Of a stretch of 64,000 nt of DNA, positions 1 through 7,938 are shown piece by piece. This DNA comes from Shewanella metallivivens (GTDB lineage: Bacteria; Pseudomonadota; Gammaproteobacteria; Enterobacterales; Shewanellaceae). The DNA is taken from the NCBI RefSeq assembly GCF_028750675.1, contig NZ_JAQQPZ010000001.1, positions 1-64,000 of the forward strand. Reading direction: 5' to 3'. Below the pieces are notes generated by a model that searched no databases, had not been told where the DNA came from, and worked only from the letters and a program-made list of their open reading frames with translations. The first letter of the stretch is position 1, and the number at the start of each line of letters is the position of its first letter. The position numbers and the translations under genes are program-made.

Positions 1-2
1 AT

Positions 3-293
3 TTAATTATTTTAGAACAAATACTTAAGCAGAGTTCTTTGTGGGCTGATAGTACGCCCAGTGTGCAGGCTATGGCTAGCAGCGCCCCTTTTGCCTGCGA
101 CACCATGGCATTTGAGCAGTGGTTACAGTTTATTTTTATACCAAAAATGAGTGAACTTATTGAGTTTCAACATCCGTTACCGGCCAATATGGCCATTGCG
201 CCTATGGCTGAACATGTGTGGCAAGGTATGACTGATTATGCGGAGCTGATACGCCATTTACGCGACTTTGATACTTTACTCAGCCAACAATAA
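3..293 (+). CDS. yqcC: YqcC family protein, 5' end cut off by the window
   Basis: The reading frame is open to the left edge, so the true start lies outside the window. The visible C-terminal 96 residues are acidic and helical. They carry the FMDT/EWLQW-like section (CDTMAFEQWLQF) followed by IPKM and a PLPANMAIAPMAE segment, which match my memory of enterobacterial YqcC. The biochemical function is unknown. In enterobacteria yqcC sits directly before truC and yqcA, and the same order is seen here, with 43 bp to the preferred truC start. The start within the window is undefined, and a TTG at 39 is only an internal codon. Confidence 0.8.
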   Translation, partial: LIILEQILKQSSLWADSTPSVQAMASSAPFACDTMAFEQWLQFIFIPKMSELIEFQHPLPANMAIAPMAEHVWQGMTDYAELIRHLRDFDTLLSQQ

Positions 294-336
294 CCCATTG
301 AATTGTTTAATCCTCATAAGTTAAGTGATACCCATA

Positions 337-1218
337 ATGAATGCTAAAGATAACGATGTGATATCTGTTACTGATAACGACGAATGCTATGACCCTGAGT
401 TTATTGAGGATACAGCGCCTTTAATGAGCACTGATGTTGCAACAGAGGCAGATGAACAACCTCCATTAATTGAAATATTATATGAAGATGACCACATTGT
501 GGCGATTCACAAACCTTCAGGATTGTTGGTTCATCGCAGTTATTTGGCGCGTAAAGAACGCTTTTTTGCAATGCAAATGACACGGGATCTTGTCGGTTGT
601 CACGTCTTTCCTGTACACCGTTTAGACCGGCCTACATCGGGAGTGTTGTTGTTCGCTAAATCCAGTGATGTAGCACGCCAGTTGTGCGAACAGTTTGCCG
701 ATCACAGCATTAAGAAACAATATTTGGCTATTGTGCGCGGTAATATGCATGAGTCTGGCACCTTAGATTACCCTTTAAAGCAAGAGTTTGACGATATTGG
801 CGACAAGCACGTTGATCCTAACAAAGCCGCACAAGATGCGGTCACAGATTATCAGCCACTATTAAACACTGACATCCCATTTAGTTCAGGTCGATACCCA
901 AGTAGTCGATATGCATTAGTGCGTTTAAGTCCTCATACAGGGCGAAAGCATCAATTACGACGTCATATGGCGCACCTTCGTCATCCAATCGTAGGCGATA
1001 CTACCCATGGTGATGGTAAACAAAATAAATTTTTTAGAGAGCACTTTAACATCAACCGCTTATGGTTAATTGCCAAAAGTTTGCAATTTGAGCATCCGGT
1101 GACGCAACAAGCGATGCATATTGAAACTGAATTAGAAGCAGAATGGTTGACTGTGTTTGACGCATTTGGCTGGGATGATGATCAATTATCATCAATGCCG
1201 AGTATGTTACTGAGTTAA
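337..1218 (+). CDS. truC: tRNA pseudouridine(65) synthase TruC
   Basis: TruC isomerises U65 in the acceptor-stem side of certain tRNAs to pseudouridine. This is an RluA/RsuA-type synthase: the catalytic aspartate is in HRLDRPTSG (about residue 97), followed by TGRKHQLRRHMAHLRHPIVGD, the family's substrate-binding signature. The protein is 293 residues, about 40 longer than E. coli TruC because of an acidic N-terminal extension before the conserved IEILYEDDHIVAIHKPSG segment. Start choice is therefore uncertain: ATG 337 is preferred, GTG 325 is possible, and neither has a strong ribosome binding site. It lies between yqcC and yqcA as in enterobacteria. Confidence 0.93.
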   Translation: MNAKDNDVISVTDNDECYDPEFIEDTAPLMSTDVATEADEQPPLIEILYEDDHIVAIHKPSGLLVHRSYLARKERFFAMQMTRDLVGCHVFPVHRLDRPTSGVLLFAKSSDVARQLCEQFADHSIKKQYLAIVRGNMHESGTLDYPLKQEFDDIGDKHVDPNKAAQDAVTDYQPLLNTDIPFSSGRYPSSRYALVRLSPHTGRKHQLRRHMAHLRHPIVGDTTHGDGKQNKFFREHFNINRLWLIAKSLQFEHPVTQQAMHIETELEAEWLTVFDAFGWDDDQLSSMPSMLLS

Positions 1219-1590
1219 GGCAAATCAATAACGGACAATATTAAGCTGTAATGGCAAGCCTGTATTATTCCATGTGATCATATAGGGCCTTTTTAAGCTT
1301 TTCGAACTCTGCAATGGGGGGTAAAAGCTCGTGGTCTTGCTGCTCGGCATGAAAATAATAATTACGGCGTATGTGCGCGAATTTATGTTGGAGTTTGAGT
1401 TTTCGCTTTCTGCTGACTTGTCGCATACTACTGCTTCCGTAATGTCTTTACTTAGAGCACATATCAATCATTGCTCTGTATATATTTTACATACGTTATA
1501 AAAGGCACTTGCGAGAAGCTAAACGAATAAAGTAAGTTATTCATACTCAACGCATTTTATATCGAATTTTATTTAAGGGAATAGTATACC
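1219..1590. other. truC-yqcA intergenic region
   Basis: About 370 bp separate truC from yqcA. The only coding signal I can support is a small leftward ORF (1265-1426), described separately. The last 80 bases are AT-rich and probably hold the yqcA promoter, but no convincing -35/-10 pair can be fixed by eye. No terminator hairpin with a T-run was seen. Confidence 0.5.
1265..1426 (-). CDS. small hypothetical protein, 53 aa
   Basis: A 53-residue leftward reading frame starts at ATG 1426 and is preceded by GGAAG about 9 bases upstream. The protein begins with a very basic stretch (MRQVSRKRKLKLQHK) and continues with an aromatic/histidine segment (HIRRNYYFHAEQQDH). It ends in a proline-containing helix (LLPPIAEFEKLKKALYDHME). 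This amphipathic composition looks like a genuine small protein, unlike the overlapping 80-residue frame on the same strand, which is Ser/Asn-rich and shapeless. It converges on truC. No family was recognised, so this is a candidate only. Confidence 0.45.
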   Translation of the reverse strand: MRQVSRKRKLKLQHKFAHIRRNYYFHAEQQDHELLPPIAEFEKLKKALYDHME

Positions 1591-2055
1591 ATGAAAAAGG
1601 TCAATATTGTTTTTGGTACTGTTTATGGTAGTGCCCAATATACCGCTGAAACCATTGAAAAGGCCATTGCAAAATTAGGATTTACCACTAAACTTCTGCA
1701 ACCTAATGCGTTATCGGGGTTTGTGCCGCCACAAGATGAATTGTTAATCGTAGTATGCTCTACCACAGGACAGGGTGACATTCCTGAAGATATTGCACCG
1801 TGGTTTAACGAACTCAAATCGAATGCGCCTTATTTACCTGCGTTACAGTACAGCTTGATTGGTTTGGGGGATTCTAGTTATGACACTTTCTGTGGCGCTA
1901 TCAAACAGTTTGATGAACTGTTAGCTGAGCTTGGTGCCAAACCGCTGACCGAGACACTGGAAATAGATGCTTGCGAAACAATGGAACCTGAAGTTGAAGC
2001 TGAAACATGGATAAGCACTTGGCAACACGCCGCCACATTGGCCAGCGAAGCATAA
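1591..2055 (+). CDS. yqcA: flavodoxin-like protein YqcA
   Basis: This is a short-chain flavodoxin that should bind FMN and act as a one-electron carrier in the cytoplasm; its partners are not known. The 154 residues hold the FMN phosphate loop GTVYGSAQYTAE (about residues 9-20), the STTGQGDIPED loop and the GLGDSSYDTFC loop, all typical of the MioC/YqcA group. The start is ATG 1591, with AAGGGA about 11 bases upstream. It belongs to the yqcC-truC-yqcA neighbourhood. The downstream PTS gene overlaps its 3' end, suggesting translational coupling. Confidence 0.9.
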   Translation: MKKVNIVFGTVYGSAQYTAETIEKAIAKLGFTTKLLQPNALSGFVPPQDELLIVVCSTTGQGDIPEDIAPWFNELKSNAPYLPALQYSLIGLGDSSYDTFCGAIKQFDELLAELGAKPLTETLEIDACETMEPEVEAETWISTWQHAATLASEA

Positions 2056-3485
2056 GTTTTTTTTCGCAACAATGGTTTAAATTTGCCCAGCGCTTAAGCC
2101 AAGCGCTGCTAATTCCTATTGCGATATTACCCGCTGCAGGGGTTATGCTCGGCCTGACTGTCAATCCGTTACCTTTTATCCCTAATGAACTCAATATTGT
2201 ACTGTCGGCCGTAGGCAATTTGGTTTTTACCATGATGCCTTTACTGTTTAGTGTGGCGGTGGCCATTGGTTTTTGTCGTGATCAAGGGATTGCTGCGTTT
2301 TCTGCCGTATTTGGTTTTGGTGTTTTTTTATCAACCATGGGGGCGCTGACTGACATTTACGGTTTAGTATCAAGACCACTGTGGGGAATGCAGACTATTG
2401 ATACCGGTATTGCCGGTGGCATGCTCGTCGGTGCGATTACCTGCCTTGCAGTAAAGATTAGCTACCATGTCAAATTGCCCGCAATTTTTTCATTTTTTGA
2501 AGGTAGACGAAGCGCGCCTATTATCGTCATTCCATTGTCGATGATATTGGCCTATGTGCTCAGCCATGTCTGGCCCCCCTTATCATTAGTGATTGAGCAC
2601 TTATCTGATTGGTCTGTATATCAAGACCCCGCAATTGCATTTGGTGTTTATGGTACCGTCGAGCGTCTCTTAATTCCATTAGGACTTCATCATATTTGGA
2701 ATGCACCATTTTACCTTGAAGTCGGTCAATACATTAACCAAGGTACAGTCGTGAGAGGTGAGGTTGCCCGTTATCTGGCTGGTGACCCACTAGCGGGTAA
2801 TTTAGCCGGTGGTTATTTGATTAAAATGTGGGGCTTACCCGCCGCGGCAATGGCTATTTGGCGCTGTGCAGACAAGTCAGAACGTAACCGAGTTGCGGGT
2901 ATTATGTTGTCTGCTGCCACGGCAAGTTGGCTTACAGGGGTAACTGAGCCGATTGAATTTGCTTTTATGTTTATCGCGCCATTACTTTTTTTTGTGCACG
3001 CCTTATTAACTGGTGTGGCTTACAGTGTGTGTATTTTATTGGAGGTACACCACAGCATCGTGTTCTCCCACGGTTTAGTGGACTTTAGTTTGCTCTTTTC
3101 TCGCTCAGCTAATACTTATTGGATTTGGCTACTTGGACCGATTACCGCCATTATTTACTATGCTTTATTTCGCGTCAGCATTTTAGCCTTTAACTTGAAA
3201 ACACCTGGAAGATTAGAGCAAACCGACCAAGAGTCAGCACCTAAAGAAAGCTTACTCGCGATGATTTCAGCGCTCGGTGGTCGCGACAACATTGTCGAAA
3301 TTAACGCCTGTTTAACGCGTTTGCGCATTAGTGTGAATCAAGCAAATTTAATCGATAAAGCACGGTTAATGCGTCTCGGTGCCAAAGGGGTCGTCGTGAT
3401 GGGCAAAGGTGTACAGGTGGTTTATGGCACTAAGGCTGAATCACTACGTAAATTATTGCAAAAATATTTAGATTCACGACGCTAA
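2007..3485 (+). CDS. ptsG: PTS glucose-type EIICB permease (PtsG-like)
   Basis: This is an inner-membrane permease that takes up and phosphorylates glucose or a related sugar using phosphate from EI, HPr and a separate EIIA-Glc. An N-terminal EIIC domain (about residues 20-390) carries GLHHIWNAPF, GDPLAGNLAGGYL and the GVTEPIEF signature. A C-terminal EIIB domain (about 415-490) has its phospho-cysteine in ACLTRLR and the GAKGVVVMGKGVQVVYG motif. Both domains read closest to E. coli PtsG. There is no fused EIIA domain, and EI and HPr are not in the window. ATG 2007 overlaps yqcA by 49 bp; TTG 2019 is an alternative, and neither has a clear ribosome binding site. N-acetylglucosamine is another possible substrate. 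Confidence 0.85.
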   Translation: MDKHLATRRHIGQRSISFFSQQWFKFAQRLSQALLIPIAILPAAGVMLGLTVNPLPFIPNELNIVLSAVGNLVFTMMPLLFSVAVAIGFCRDQGIAAFSAVFGFGVFLSTMGALTDIYGLVSRPLWGMQTIDTGIAGGMLVGAITCLAVKISYHVKLPAIFSFFEGRRSAPIIVIPLSMILAYVLSHVWPPLSLVIEHLSDWSVYQDPAIAFGVYGTVERLLIPLGLHHIWNAPFYLEVGQYINQGTVVRGEVARYLAGDPLAGNLAGGYLIKMWGLPAAAMAIWRCADKSERNRVAGIMLSAATASWLTGVTEPIEFAFMFIAPLLFFVHALLTGVAYSVCILLEVHHSIVFSHGLVDFSLLFSRSANTYWIWLLGPITAIIYYALFRVSILAFNLKTPGRLEQTDQESAPKESLLAMISALGGRDNIVEINACLTRLRISVNQANLIDKARLMRLGAKGVVVMGKGVQVVYGTKAESLRKLLQKYLDSRR

Positions 3486-3501
3486 ACCGAGTTACGTCTA
3501 A

Positions 3502-3646
3502 TTAGGGCTTGTTGACCATTTTTACGGCGTTATCGACTTCTTATGGAGAATAACGACACTTCAAAGTCTCTTCCGCGCAGTTGTAAATGTGAGTAATGAC
3601 CAACAATTTGCTGCCAAAACTACCTTGAAAGATCAACAGGCCCTAA
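3502..3646. repeat. MITE-like element, copy 1 (about 145 bp)
   Basis: The ends form imperfect terminal inverted repeats. The left end reads TTAGGGCTTGTTGACC and the reverse complement of the right end reads TTAGGGCCTGTTGATC, matching at 14 of 16 positions. A second element with the same ends and a similar right interior lies at 42172-42369. There is no open reading frame, so this is probably a non-autonomous transposable element. The GGGCCTGTTGA end resembles IS5-type termini in style, but no parent element is in the window. No target duplication could be fixed. Confidence 0.65.
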
Positions 3647-3798
3647 CAAATTGATCATTATTTTTTAGCAATCGATGCACAAAACAAATTAATTTGTGTT
3701 TATGAGCATTTATCATCAAAAAAACTCCCCTAAGAGCCGTTTTCAGTGGCAAACTGGCAAAACGATTGGTATTGGGCCATTTAACAGGAGTCGTAAGC

Positions 3799-4668
3799 GT
3801 GAGTCATCAGTCAAGTAACAGCAGTCCAACGGAATTACAGCGCAAAGTATTAATTACTGATTGTGCCGATGCGAAAGGATTAATCGCAAAAATTACCAGT
3901 GTGTGTTTTGCTAATCATCTTAATATTATTAAAAACACCGAATTTGTGGATCATGCTCAAGGCCGCTTCTTTATGCGAGCAGAACTTGAAGGGCAGTTTG
4001 ATGATGAACGCCTGTTGAACGAGTTGCGTGAAGTGCTTCCTGCACAAAACCACATGAAACTTGTTGATATGTGCACCAAACGCATTGTGATTATGGTGAC
4101 CAAAGAAGCTCATTGTTTGGGCGATATTTTAATGAAATCGTATTATGGTGGGTTAGATGTTGAGATTGCCGCAGTCGTCGGCAATTACGATGTATTGCAG
4201 CCATTAACTGAAAAGTTTGATATCCCATTTCATTATGTCAGTCATGAAGGGTTAAATCGTCAAGAGCATGAACAAGCTATGCTTAAAGTGATCCAGCCAT
4301 ATGATCCCGATTTTGTGGTATTGGCCAAATACATGCGGGTTCTCACACCAGAGTTTGTTTCAGCATTTGCGGATAAAATCATCAATATTCATCATTCATT
4401 CTTACCAGCATTTATTGGTGCATCGCCATATAAGCAAGCGTGGGATCGTGGCGTTAAAATTATTGGAGCTACAGCCCACTTTGTTAATAATCATCTCGAC
4501 GAAGGACCGATTATTAAGCAAGATGTGATTTCAGTGGATCACAGTTATAGTGCTGAAGAACTCGCCCACAATGGCCGTGATGTCGAAAAAAGTGTACTGA
4601 GTAAGGCATTACAATTAGTGTTAAATGAACAAGTTGTCGTTTACGGTAACAAAACGGTGGTGTTTTAA
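3799..4668 (+). CDS. purU: formyltetrahydrofolate deformylase PurU
   Basis: PurU hydrolyses 10-formyl-tetrahydrofolate to tetrahydrofolate and formate, supplying formate for PurT-dependent purine synthesis and balancing one-carbon pools. An N-terminal ACT domain (about residues 15-90, VLITDCADAKGLIAKIT) precedes a formyltransferase-fold domain with NIHHSFLPAFIGASPY, GATAHFV, LDEGPII and GRDVEK, the catalytic and folate-site motifs. The length of 289 residues fits the family (about 280). GTG 3799 is chosen because AGGAG lies 8 bases upstream; an in-frame TTG at 3766 has no such site. It appears monocistronic. Confidence 0.95.
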   Translation: MSHQSSNSSPTELQRKVLITDCADAKGLIAKITSVCFANHLNIIKNTEFVDHAQGRFFMRAELEGQFDDERLLNELREVLPAQNHMKLVDMCTKRIVIMVTKEAHCLGDILMKSYYGGLDVEIAAVVGNYDVLQPLTEKFDIPFHYVSHEGLNRQEHEQAMLKVIQPYDPDFVVLAKYMRVLTPEFVSAFADKIINIHHSFLPAFIGASPYKQAWDRGVKIIGATAHFVNNHLDEGPIIKQDVISVDHSYSAEELAHNGRDVEKSVLSKALQLVLNEQVVVYGNKTVVF

Positions 4669-5074
4669 TCGTTATGTAGTGAGTAACGTAAACTCAGTTT
4701 ATGGACATTTGAGTTTAAGTTATGCCGTATTATGGCCGATATAAATATTGTGTTATTGTTAATGACAGTTGTGAGACGTTAATTCGTGGTATTGGGGTAA
4801 GCTACTCACACTAGCTTACCTATGACTCGACAATAACGTGTTCGGTCAGAGAATCAAACATAAGCAATTTGATTAACCCCACCAGAGGGTATTGTTCAAG
4901 TATGGTTTTATGCCGCATAACGACAACGTGTATAACCTACTTGAATTGCTCAAAATGAATTAGATACTCAATTTAAATGGTGCACAACAAAATCTCAATG
5001 GATTGTCTTCACTAGGTTATTTATGTTTTAGCTCATTTACGGTGAGTAAATGTTAATTTTCTATAGGGTTGTTG
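4669..5074. other. purU to HD-GYP intergenic region
   Basis: About 400 bp with no credible gene. It contains a perfect 9-bp inverted repeat (GGTAAGCTA at 4796-4804 and TAGCTTACC at 4812-4820) without a T-run, so it is a hairpin of unknown use and not a clear terminator. The remainder is AT-rich and presumably includes the promoter of the HD-GYP gene. Confidence 0.5.
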
Positions 5075-6970
5075 ATGCTACAAAAAGCTGATTTTTTCTT
5101 AAAACCATCTGAAGTGCCCAAAAGTGCAAAGCTAAGTTGGGGCATTGTAAACAACCGGCTTGAATTGATTAAGCTAAGCGAGCCCTTGTATACCCTAGTT
5201 AAAAAGCCAATTTCAGCTATTTTAAAACAACCATTATCAAATGCATTTCCCACATTAAAACTCGACGACATCGATTTTTCGCTTCGCGATAGCTCTCATG
5301 TGATTAACTTTGTTGATGACAAAGGCCATGCATTACAAGCACGGTTTACTCCATTAACTGAGAGTGTTGAACATTGGTGCCTTAGTGTTATCGAGATCGA
5401 ACTCGATAAAGCTTGGTTAAATGAACTTCATCCTGATTATCATCAAGCTATCCAGTCCAGTGATGAGTGGTTAGATCAAATAGAACAGGTCATCAATGCC
5501 AGTGGCGACTTAGTGTTTGTCACCGCAATTAACCAAGGGTTATCGTTAACTCATTCGAAAGTCGGTTATGTTCATATTTTTAATGAAAAATCGAATCAAA
5601 TTGTTCAAACCGCTTGGAACAAAGAAGTCGGCGATTACTTTTCTATTCCGAAAAAGCAAACTTATAAAGCCGATTCGGGAATTTGGGCGGAAACGATTAA
5701 AACCCGTAAAGCGGTTATTCATAATGATTTGACTACTGTGATTGAAGGTAAAAGTCAAAAAGATGGCTACTTTGCCTTTGAAAACCATTTATGTATTCCT
5801 ATTCATTACCGTAAAAAATTAGTGGGTATTATTGGTGTCGGTAATCGGGATAAGCCTTATACGCAAGTAGATGCTAAATCGTTAAGTATTTTTGCCACCA
5901 TTTTATGGCATAGCGTTGAGCTGCCAAGAACCATGAAAGCGGTGTCACATCAGTCTGGCATTATCAAGGCGCAGAAAGAGAAAATGACCTTAATATTGGT
6001 CCAATTGATTGGGGCAATATCTGAAGCGCTAGAGTTAAAAGATGCCTATACCGCAGGACATCAAAAGTCTGTGGCGCAGTTAAGCTATTTAATGGGTGAG
6101 AAAATGGGGTTGTCACCTGAACGCTTAGAAGGGCTTAAATTAGGCGCGTTAATCCACGATATTGGTAAACTGGCTTTGCCGAGTCAAATTTTGGCTAAAC
6201 CTTCACGGTTAACCGATGCCGAATTTGAATTAGTGAAACAACACCCTGAACAAGGAGCAATGATTGTCGATGAGGTAGAGTTTCCTTGGCCAATTAAACA
6301 AATGATTTTACAGCATCATGAACGTCTAGATGGCTCGGGTTACCCTAAAGGGCTTAAAGGTAAAGACATCATATTAGAGGCTAGAATCATTGCGGTTGCA
6401 GATATTGCAGACTCTATTTTAAGTCATCGTCCATACCGTCCATCATTGGGGATGGATGTGTTAACCGATGAGTTAATGAAAGGCCGAGGGATACGTTTTG
6501 ATGCCGATGTGGTTGATACCTGTTTAGAGATTTTGGCTGTTGAAGATTTTAAAGAAGAAGAATATGTTTCGAGCTTGCCATTGATTCCAGTGGTATTTTT
6601 AGAGGAGTACCATACCTTAGAGCACGCTGAAGCCATGATTAAAAAGGCTAAATTGGACGTTGCCGTGGTATTATCTGAGCAAGAACGTAAACCCATAGGG
6701 ATTATTGATACCCAAACCTTAGCATTTTGGCACAGCCCATTTATTGATACCGCAGCAGAGCGAGCGGTCGATAGAAGTTTATTAAATAAACGTGCGCACC
6801 AAATAATGACCCATAAAATGAATTTAATTAACGGTCACACTATTTTAAATGATGCCAAAATCGCCCTAGAGAAAACCAACGCTAATTACTTACTGGTTCA
6901 AAATGACAAAGAACAAGTGTTGGGTATGTTAACTTGGAAATTATTGGCCAATGCAATTTTAAAGAAATAA
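5075..6970 (+). CDS. HD-GYP cyclic-di-GMP phosphodiesterase with GAF domain
   Basis: This protein probably hydrolyses cyclic-di-GMP. Of 631 residues, about 133-283 form a GAF-like sensory domain with the ADSGIWAETIKTRKAVIHND pattern. Residues about 308-490 form the HD-GYP domain with HDIGK (about 361), QHHERLDGSGYPKGL (about 413-427) and RIIAVADIADS. The last 130 residues look like a degenerate pair of CBS repeats (HQIMTHKMNLINGHTILNDA, NYLLVQNDKEQVLGMLTW), an uncommon addition that could bind a nucleotide. No membrane segments are seen, so it is likely cytoplasmic. ATG 5075 is preferred because ATAGGG lies just upstream; TTG 5069 is possible. Confidence 0.88.
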   Translation: MLQKADFFLKPSEVPKSAKLSWGIVNNRLELIKLSEPLYTLVKKPISAILKQPLSNAFPTLKLDDIDFSLRDSSHVINFVDDKGHALQARFTPLTESVEHWCLSVIEIELDKAWLNELHPDYHQAIQSSDEWLDQIEQVINASGDLVFVTAINQGLSLTHSKVGYVHIFNEKSNQIVQTAWNKEVGDYFSIPKKQTYKADSGIWAETIKTRKAVIHNDLTTVIEGKSQKDGYFAFENHLCIPIHYRKKLVGIIGVGNRDKPYTQVDAKSLSIFATILWHSVELPRTMKAVSHQSGIIKAQKEKMTLILVQLIGAISEALELKDAYTAGHQKSVAQLSYLMGEKMGLSPERLEGLKLGALIHDIGKLALPSQILAKPSRLTDAEFELVKQHPEQGAMIVDEVEFPWPIKQMILQHHERLDGSGYPKGLKGKDIILEARIIAVADIADSILSHRPYRPSLGMDVLTDELMKGRGIRFDADVVDTCLEILAVEDFKEEEYVSSLPLIPVVFLEEYHTLEHAEAMIKKAKLDVAVVLSEQERKPIGIIDTQTLAFWHSPFIDTAAERAVDRSLLNKRAHQIMTHKMNLINGHTILNDAKIALEKTNANYLLVQNDKEQVLGMLTWKLLANAILKK

Positions 6971-6994
6971 CCTCACTAACCATCACATCAGGTT

Positions 6995-7030
6995 AACTAA
7001 AAAAGGCGCTTATCAGCGCCTTTTTTAGTT
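6995..7030. terminator. bidirectional rho-independent terminator
   Basis: A perfect 16-bp stem is formed by AACTAAAAAAGGCGCT and its complement AGCGCCTTTTTTAGTT, with a TATC loop. The GC core is flanked by A and T runs, so it can stop transcription in both directions. It sits between the convergent HD-GYP gene and dapD. Confidence 0.92.
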
Positions 7031-7053
7031 AATGAATACATTGCTTACAACGA

Positions 7054-7878
7054 TTAATCAACAATGCGCAGTAACTCATTAATACCCACTTTACCGCGAG
7101 TTTTAGCGTCTACTTTCTTAACGATAATGGCAGCATACAAGCTGTATTTACCACAAGCAGAAGGCAAGTTACCAGACACAACAACAGAGCCAGCAGGTAC
7201 ACGTCCGTAATGAACTTCACCGGTTTCACGGTCAAAAATACGTGTGCTTTGGCCAATGTAAACGCCCATTGAGATCACGCTGCCTTCTTCAACAACAACG
7301 CCTTCAACGATTTCGCTGCGCGCGCCAATGAAGCAGTTGTCTTCAATAATGGTAGGGCCGGCTTGTAATGGCTCTAATACGCCACCAATACCCACGCCTC
7401 CAGATAGATGAACGTTTTTGCCAATCTGCGCACATGAGCCAACAGTCGCCCATGTGTCAACCATGGTGCCTTCATCAACATAAGCACCTAAGTTTACGTA
7501 AGATGGCATTAATACAGTGTTTTTACCGATAAATGAGCCTTTACGAACTGTCGCTGGTGGCACGACACGAATGCCTTCCGCTTTAAAGCGTGCTTCGTCA
7601 TAGTCGGCAAATTTTTGCGGTACTTTGTCGAAGTATTTAGTATCGCCACCGTCAATCACGCCATTGTCGAAAATACGGAATGACAGTAGCACTGCTTTTT
7701 TAAGCCATTGGTGAACATGCCATTCACCGTCAATTTTTTCAGCAACGCGTGCTTCGCCTTTGTCTAACATGTTGATGACAGTTTCAACATCAGCACGGAC
7801 ACTCGCATCGACACTTGTTGGTGAAATGTCTTGGCGTGTTTCGAATGCTGCTTCAATGCGTTGGCGTAAAGCCTCCAT
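7054..7878 (-). CDS. dapD: tetrahydrodipicolinate N-succinyltransferase DapD
   Basis: DapD transfers succinyl from succinyl-CoA to 2,3,4,5-tetrahydropyridine-2,6-dicarboxylate in the succinylase branch of lysine and meso-diaminopimelate synthesis. The 274 residues match the family length. An N-terminal helical domain precedes a left-handed beta-helix of hexapeptide repeats (about residues 105-235; for example [35 protein letters not shown] with variations). AGGAG lies 7 bases before the ATG at 7878. It follows glnD leftward with a 60-bp gap, as in many gammaproteobacteria (map-glnD-dapD). Confidence 0.97.
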   Translation of the reverse strand: MEALRQRIEAAFETRQDISPTSVDASVRADVETVINMLDKGEARVAEKIDGEWHVHQWLKKAVLLSFRIFDNGVIDGGDTKYFDKVPQKFADYDEARFKAEGIRVVPPATVRKGSFIGKNTVLMPSYVNLGAYVDEGTMVDTWATVGSCAQIGKNVHLSGGVGIGGVLEPLQAGPTIIEDNCFIGARSEIVEGVVVEEGSVISMGVYIGQSTRIFDRETGEVHYGRVPAGSVVVSGNLPSACGKYSLYAAIIVKKVDAKTRGKVGINELLRIVD

Positions 7879-7938
7879 CGTTTTCTCCTGGTCGGTAATG
7901 ATTAGCTCAAAATTAGCATAAACATTGTGTTTAAAAAA

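Noticed and set aside
1225..1467. 80-aa minus-strand ORF in the truC-yqcA gap
   Set aside because: Its composition is Ser/Asn-rich without pattern, and it overlaps a shorter frame on the same strand with a better start and a protein-like sequence.
4796..4820. 9-bp perfect inverted repeat as a purU terminator
   Set aside because: It lies about 130 bp past the stop codon and has no T-run, so it is reported only as a hairpin within the intergenic entry.
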